Source: Gossypium raimondii | Taxonomy: Eukaryota; Streptophyta; Magnoliopsida; Malvales; Malvaceae | Direction of reading: 5' to 3' | Assembly (NCBI RefSeq): GCF_025698545.1 | Contig: NC_068570.1 | Coordinates: forward strand, 33,685,924 to 33,749,923 | DNA length: 64,000 nucleotides | Shown: piece by piece, positions 58,690 to 64,000 of the stretch | Layout of the letters: every line of letters begins with the position of its first letter | Numbering within the stretch: the stretch's first letter is position 1 | Made by a program: the position numbers and the translations under genes | The notes under the pieces: model-generated | Told to the model about the DNA's origin: nothing | The model's database searches: none | The model's input: only the letters and a program-made list of their open reading frames with translations

Positions 58690-60650
58690 AATAAAAAATA
58701 CAATCAATGGTGTCGTCGGGGAGAATGTGTGCCACAAGGTGGTGGATGGCAGTTGCGTGAAGGATTTTTGCATACAATCGGTCGTACCACCGGAGGTGTA
58801 TCCGGAGGTGTCGACTTGTAGACTTCCTCCTCGTTGTCATCATTTTTTGAGTACGTAGCTAGCACAAATTCCTAGGTGATGGTATCTTCAGGATCAACAC
58901 CATCATTATCTTTCTCTGTGGTCGATTACTGTGTCGTCCTCGCTTGCCATCGTGTATCTGCCACTTCCTCGTCCACCGGTTCTGACGATGAACCATTCTT
59001 GTAAAATAGTGATGCACGCGGTGTTTGGGTCACTATAGGTGTGAAACTGATGCGAACCCGACCGCATCATGTTACGACACAACTTGATGCTACCGAGATT
59101 GATCCAAACTCGAGGGGCCCAAGTGCAAAATGAAGTTTTTAATTATGTCATAGTTTGCACATCATTAATATATGTTCTGCATTTAATAAAGTCATGGATT
59201 ATGTAAGTTTCATGTTAGTTAAGTTTGCATCATTAAATTAAGTGAAGTTAGTTTAATTATGTAACTTTCATGTTAGTTAAATTTGCATTTCAAAACCATG
59301 CATTTAAGCATCTTAGTTTAATAAATGAGTTGCTGGACATTTATTCATCTCATCTTAGTTTAATTAATAAGTGTTTTTGTTGAACTTTATTTAATAAGTG
59401 TTGTTCTTAATTAATCTAGTTCCTAGGATTACTTATTGATGCATGAGTTAAGTTGATTTAATTATGCTTCTTTAATTAAACTAGTTCTTTGGGATAATTA
59501 TTGCATATGTTTTTAATTCATTTATTTAAGTAAGTAATAATGTGTGTTATGTTTAATAAGTGTTTTCATGTGTTTAATTAATTCATTTTAATGTGTTTAT
59601 TGCAGGTGACTTTTTAGCTCATAACTCAAGAACTCAAGGCTATTATAAATTGAATTAAGTGGCTGTTCAAGTTATTTTCAGTTATAAATTAAAGGGGCTG
59701 TTATAAAGAAGGCTTAAACATCATTAAAGGAGTTTTTAAGAGCATTTTTATGCCCTTTAAAATTCAGCAGCAACCTTTCTTCTTCCAGCAGTTTTTGATC
59801 TTTTAAGAGAATTAATCAAGCCTTTAAAATGTCATTAAGGAGCTGGTTAATAAGTTGGTATCTATTTAGCTGGCCAATGACAACTCAAGAGTCATTTTCA
59901 AGCAATTAAAGACATTCAAATCAGCTGAATTGAAGTGACTTCAAGGAAGGAGTTATTTGGTTCAAGCATAAGGAAAAGGCTTGAGTTTTTATGGCACATT
60001 AAGTTGGATGTTTTTGACCATTCAGCTACCTTATTCTAGCACTATAAATAGATGTAATCAACCTTAGAAAAGAAGACTTTTTGCTGAATATATATGAAAT
60101 CTTTGAATTGTGAGTTATCCAATTCTCTTTGTTCTTACGGAATTGATTTGACTTATCAAGCTTAGCTTGTGGCGTCTATCCATTTCTTGTTTTCGAACTT
60201 ATCACTTTCATATTGTGGCGTTCATCATATACCAAGGTTCCTATCATCTTGATAGTGGGTCGAGGTCTTTTCTTTGTTGTTTTCCTATACACCTAAGAGC
60301 TACTTTGAGACTCGGGTCAACAAAATTTTCCATTCGTTGTTAAACCTATTTCCCTTTTAAACTTTTGTTTGTAGCCTTTCTTCTATTTTGTAGAAACGAA
60401 CTTAGCCTTACTCAAATTCACGATCGGGAAACAAACGACTCGAATCAATCACGAAACGAGATCGTATCAGAAACCATAAGGTGCCCCAAATCCTAGGTAC
60501 ATTGGAAAGGTACTGGGTATTGACAAGACCATCGACTGCTACATGTGCGCTTGCATCAGTGGCAGTGGGTACACCGAAATCTGTGCAAGGGTGTAGTATG
60601 TGGGGGACGTCGGTGGAGTGAAATATGTAGCTGGAAACACAAAAATTTAC
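58690..60650 (-). pseudogene. PMD C-terminal relic of MULE-D, split by a solo LTR
   Basis: 60650-60470 encodes a Pro/Ser/Tyr-rich stretch (ATYFTPPTSPTYYTLAQISV ... GFGAPYGF). 59047-58690 continues with TPIVTQTPRASLFYKNGSSS, matching the MQTPPHTLFFEGGSSS type of ending in MULE-A. Ignoring the insertion and one copy of its target duplication, the frame runs straight across the joint. There is a stop in the upstream part (after MQAHM). The PMD core itself is absent; a second retroelement begins just beyond 60650. Confidence 0.75.
59048..60469 (+). mobile_element. Solo LTR (1422 bp) inside the MULE-D PMD relic
   Basis: Begins TGATGCGAAC and ends GATCGTATCA. It is flanked by a perfect 5-bp target duplication GAAAC (59043-59047 and 60470-60474). 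A TATA box (TATAAATAG) at 60043 suggests plus orientation. No ORF. The empty site gives a continuous PMD reading frame, confirming the borders. Confidence 0.93.
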
Positions 60651-62394
60651 ACATTTTTACATACCCTTTTTAGCTTAAAATCATATAGTTTCGATAAAAT
60701 TCTTGTCGAAAAAATAATAAATTTTTACAAAATAATTAAAGTGCACTTAAAGTATGAACATGTTTAATTTTAGTTAATTTTATAATTAATTTTGAATAAT
60801 TTTGGTTATTTTTGACAGATTTGCACAAAGGGTGAAAAATGGCTCGGCAGACACTGCTAGAAGCACAAAACCAAGAAGCAATTTGAAGTATCGAGGAGAA
60901 CTAAATTTTAGCCTAAGATGGTCCAAAGTTATATGTATTAATTCATAATATAATTAATTTTTATTTATATCCAATTTAATTTGGGTTAATAAATTATTAT
61001 TAATTAATTATGAAAAACTGGTCCAGTTGAACTGAACCGAGTGAATCGAACCGACCAAGAAATAGACCACCTAAAAATCGTCCCAAGAACTGACCCAAAT
61101 CAGCTTATTAGCTGATTATTTAAGATTGCAAAGAGGCACTTGAAGACTTGTTCAAGTTGCATTCAAACCCCTCCATAATTGGTGGCTTTATAGATTTGCC
61201 CCAAGCTTAAATTAGCAAAGTTGAAACTATCAACCTTGCCACATGTGTGGCCGGCCAAGGGAGGGCTCTTTGGCTGATAATTTTAGCTATTTTTAGCAGC
61301 CCTCCTCAGCTATAAAAACCCCTTTAGGCTGGTCATTTTAGAAACACACCTCAAGGATTCACATCTTTCCTCTATTCTCTCCACTTTCTCTCTTCTTTTC
61401 CATTCCAAAATTCCCTTTCTCTCTTGCCGATTTCTCCTCTTGGGAAAGGGGCATTCATCAGCTATTTGGAGCAGCAATTAAGTTTTCATAGCAGCCTTGG
61501 TTGACGAGAGCAATGGAAAAGGAATAACGAAGCAACTAGTTAAGCCACGGAAAAACACCGGATTTGATTCTAGTTCCCTATCTCTTTAATTTTTGTTGTT
61601 GTTATGCTGAACATATCTATGAATATTTATGTTGTTGGAATGATTAATTTAATCAATTTATCTTGAATTTTATTAGTGTTAGGTTGATTGCATTTCTTTT
61701 GTTAAAATTATTGAAATTGTATTTATATTGTTATAGGCCTCGGTAAGATGCTTGATTAAGTAAAATCATGACTAAGTTACTCTTGCATTACAATTGTTAG
61801 GTAACTAATGAATTAATTATTTTAACGGATTTAAATTGTAATTAATGGACACAGTACTTAATCAGTGTATGTTTAATCATCTAAGGTAGCTGAAGGTTAG
61901 ATTAGCAACGGTATCTGACGATACATTTGCCTTGCATAACTTGCAATATTATTGTGATTAAACTGTTTCAAGGTAATGATACTTTGTTACCTCGCATAGT
62001 CTTTTATATGCTTATTAAATTGAGTTAATTGTTTGAATTGACAGAGGGATATGTACAAGAGATTATTTCGATTTAGTAAGCATGTATGTGCAATAACATA
62101 TTTGCCTATTAAGATTTGTTTAACTGGTTGAATTGACATAGGGATATAGTCAAGAGATAAATGGATTTTGGTAAGTAAGTATGTTCATAAGTTAGCAAAT
62201 TACCGAGTTGCCGTGAACTTATTCATAACAATATAAATATGAGTTTAATAATTCTAAGTTAAGAAATGTAATTAATCTAACACAATTATGTCATCTTGAT
62301 CAAAATCGTATTTTGAAATAGTGCATTTTGCATTTTGGTTTATTTTTCTATTCAAATTTTAACTTAGTTAATTTTTCTGTGATTATTTCAGGTG
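60651..62394 (+). repeat. LTR and leader of a second Athila-like element
   Basis: No genes. A TATA box (CTATAAAAACCCC) lies near 61313. A weak primer-binding-site match (taccgagttgccgtgaactt) lies at 62201-62220, agreeing with the Athila-type sequence at about 14 of 20 bases. The segment ends at a polypyrimidine-AG (gattatttcag) at ~62393, just before gag. The LTR start is not defined and probably lies close to 60650. Confidence 0.5.
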
Positions 62395-64000
62395 TTAATG
62401 AGTATTGACCGAACGTCGATTTACTCCCTACAGACCATGAGATTGAATGAACTTTTTGACAGCCAATAAGACAAGCAAGTCAGAGAAGGACTGAAGAGAT
62501 GAACTTCGAAAATCTGAATCAAGGAAATGGAGCAAACCTTGCCTAAAATCCTTTCCTTATTGCTGATGATAGGGATAGAACTTTGAGACAGTATGCCATG
62601 CCAGTATTTCATGATCTTAATTCGGGTATTAGGAGACCCGAAATTGAGGCACAACAGTTTGAGTTGAAGCCTGTCATGTTCTAGATGCTTCAGACAGTGG
62701 GCCAATTCAATGGAATGCCTACCGAAGATCCTCACTTACACTTAAGACTGTTTATGGAGGTGAGCGATTCTTTCAAGTTAGCCGGAGTACTCGAAGATGC
62801 ATTATGATTGAAGTTGTTCCCATATTCACTAAGGGACAGAGCTCGAGCTTGGTTTAACTCATTTCCACTAAACTCAATTTCAACATGGCAAGAGTTAGCA
62901 GAAAAATTCCTTATGAAGTATTTCTTGCCTAGCAAGAATGCTAAGTTGAGGAGCGAGATCACTGCTTTCCAACAAATGGATGATGAGTCATTGTATGAGG
63001 CATGGGAAATGTACAAAGAATTATTACGGAAGTGCCCTCATCATGGAATCCCACATTGCATACAACTTGAGACATTTTATAATGGTCTCAATGCTTACAC
63101 GAGGATGGTAGTGGATGCTTCTGCTAATGGTGCTCTCCTTTCTAAGTCTATAATGTGGCTTATGAAATCATTGAGAGGATTGCCAGCAACAATTATCAAT
63201 GACCAACAAATCGAGTAGCATCAGGAAGACGAGTCGTTGGAATACATGAAGTAGACGCTCTTACTTCACTCGTATCTCAAGTATCATCAATATCCTCAAT
63301 GTTAAAAAATCTTACTACTAATGGGTGTAATAGTTTCGCAGCACAGCCACTGAATCAATTTGAAAATGTAGCCTGTGTTTATTGTGGGGAAAGACATTTG
63401 TTCGAAGAATGTCCATTGAACTCAAAATCTGTGTATTACACGGGTAACTAGAACCAAAATCAAGGAAGGCAAGGGCGACAATCCAATTTCTATATCCCAT
63501 CATGGCGAAACCTCCTGAATTTTTCCTGGAGTAACCAAGGGGTAGGAACCAGTAGCAATTATGTCCAACCTAGATCGACCCAGCCACCTAGTTTTTCCCA
63601 ACATGCTCAGAAACCAACCCAAGCTGAACCATCCAATAGCCTAGACAATCTATTGAAGGCATACATGGCGAAAAATGATGCCTCTCTAAGGAATTTGGAG
63701 AATCAAGTGGGCCAGCTTGCAATTGAACTCAGAAATCGACCACAAGGTGCTTTACCTAGTGATACAGAGAATTCGAGGAATCCAGGGAAGGAGCATTATA
63801 AAGTGTTAACATTGAGGAGCGGAAAGACTTTAGAGTCCAATTTCGTCGAAGTTGAGAAGGAGCCAGCTGACACTCAAGACTCAGAGGAAGTTCAACCGAG
63901 TGTTGAAATTCCAGTTTCACCGAAAATTGAATCTGTAAAATCCGACAAGGTAACTTCTAAACCAACTAATTCTGATAAACTAATAACTCCATTAGATACA
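62395..64000 (+). pseudogene. Athila-like gag, continues beyond the window
   Basis: It opens near 62400 (SIDRTSIYSL-like) with early stops. Then come VGQFNGMPTEDPHLHLRLFM, a stop at ~62806, and the retrotransposon gag domain LRDRARAWFNSFPLNSISTW ... YEAWEMYKELLRKCPHHGIP (62808-63218). After a frameshift near 63200 the frame reads GIHEVDALTSLVSQVS, the intact-spaced knuckle CVYCGERHLFEEC, a stop at ~63450, and a long Gln/Asn-rich region open to 64000. It is the same family as the gag at 29617-31157, on the other strand. The protein would form the virus-like particle. Confidence 0.85.

Overview
The window is nuclear DNA of a flowering plant. The evidence is spliced genes with short AT-rich introns, plant-only protein families, CCCTAAA-type telomere-like repeats, and dense nested transposons of plant lineages. 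The style of the plant-mobile-domain proteins, the Athila-like gag and the 'TGTAACA' LTRs makes me favour cotton (Gossypium). That is an inference from familiarity, not a search result.

Only two complete host genes are visible. The first (4820-8006, minus strand) is a seven-exon CHUP1/IPGA1-family protein of 767 residues. Its stop codon lies inside a TAG microsatellite. The second (43193-49284, plus strand) is a nine-exon UDP-arabinose 4-epimerase of the MUR4/UXE1 type, 413 residues, a Golgi membrane enzyme of cell-wall arabinose supply. It has one GC-AG intron and a probable solo LTR in its fifth intron. A possible orphan first exon lies at 4549-4718.

The rest is mobile DNA. Four copies or relics of a Mutator-like element (MULE) lineage pair a plant-mobile-domain (PMD) gene convergently with a mudrA transposase gene: MULE-A (1-4097, cut by the window), MULE-B (8468-16096), MULE-C (35176-41817, with a perfect 9-bp target-site duplication) and MULE-D (about 58165-60650, a relic in the opposite orientation). 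MULE-B has terminal repeats unlike those of A and C but the same gene layout, so the pairing is older than the individual families. All four have lost function through deletions, nonsense codons, frameshifts or a lost catalytic aspartate.

Between them lie a Copia gag relic and LTR-like DNA (17144-22500), a degenerate 'putative plant transposon protein' gene (23000-23912), and a minus-strand Athila-like Ty3 element (24745-about 33150) split by a solo LTR. Further along are a full-length but decayed L1-type LINE with a 16-bp target duplication (50207-55894), an approximately 0.4-kb-arm inverted repeat (56541-57475), a solo LTR inside the MULE-D PMD relic, and a second Athila-like gag entering from about 60650 and running off the window end. 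The order of insertion can be read in several places, for example the LTR within the PMD relic within MULE-D.
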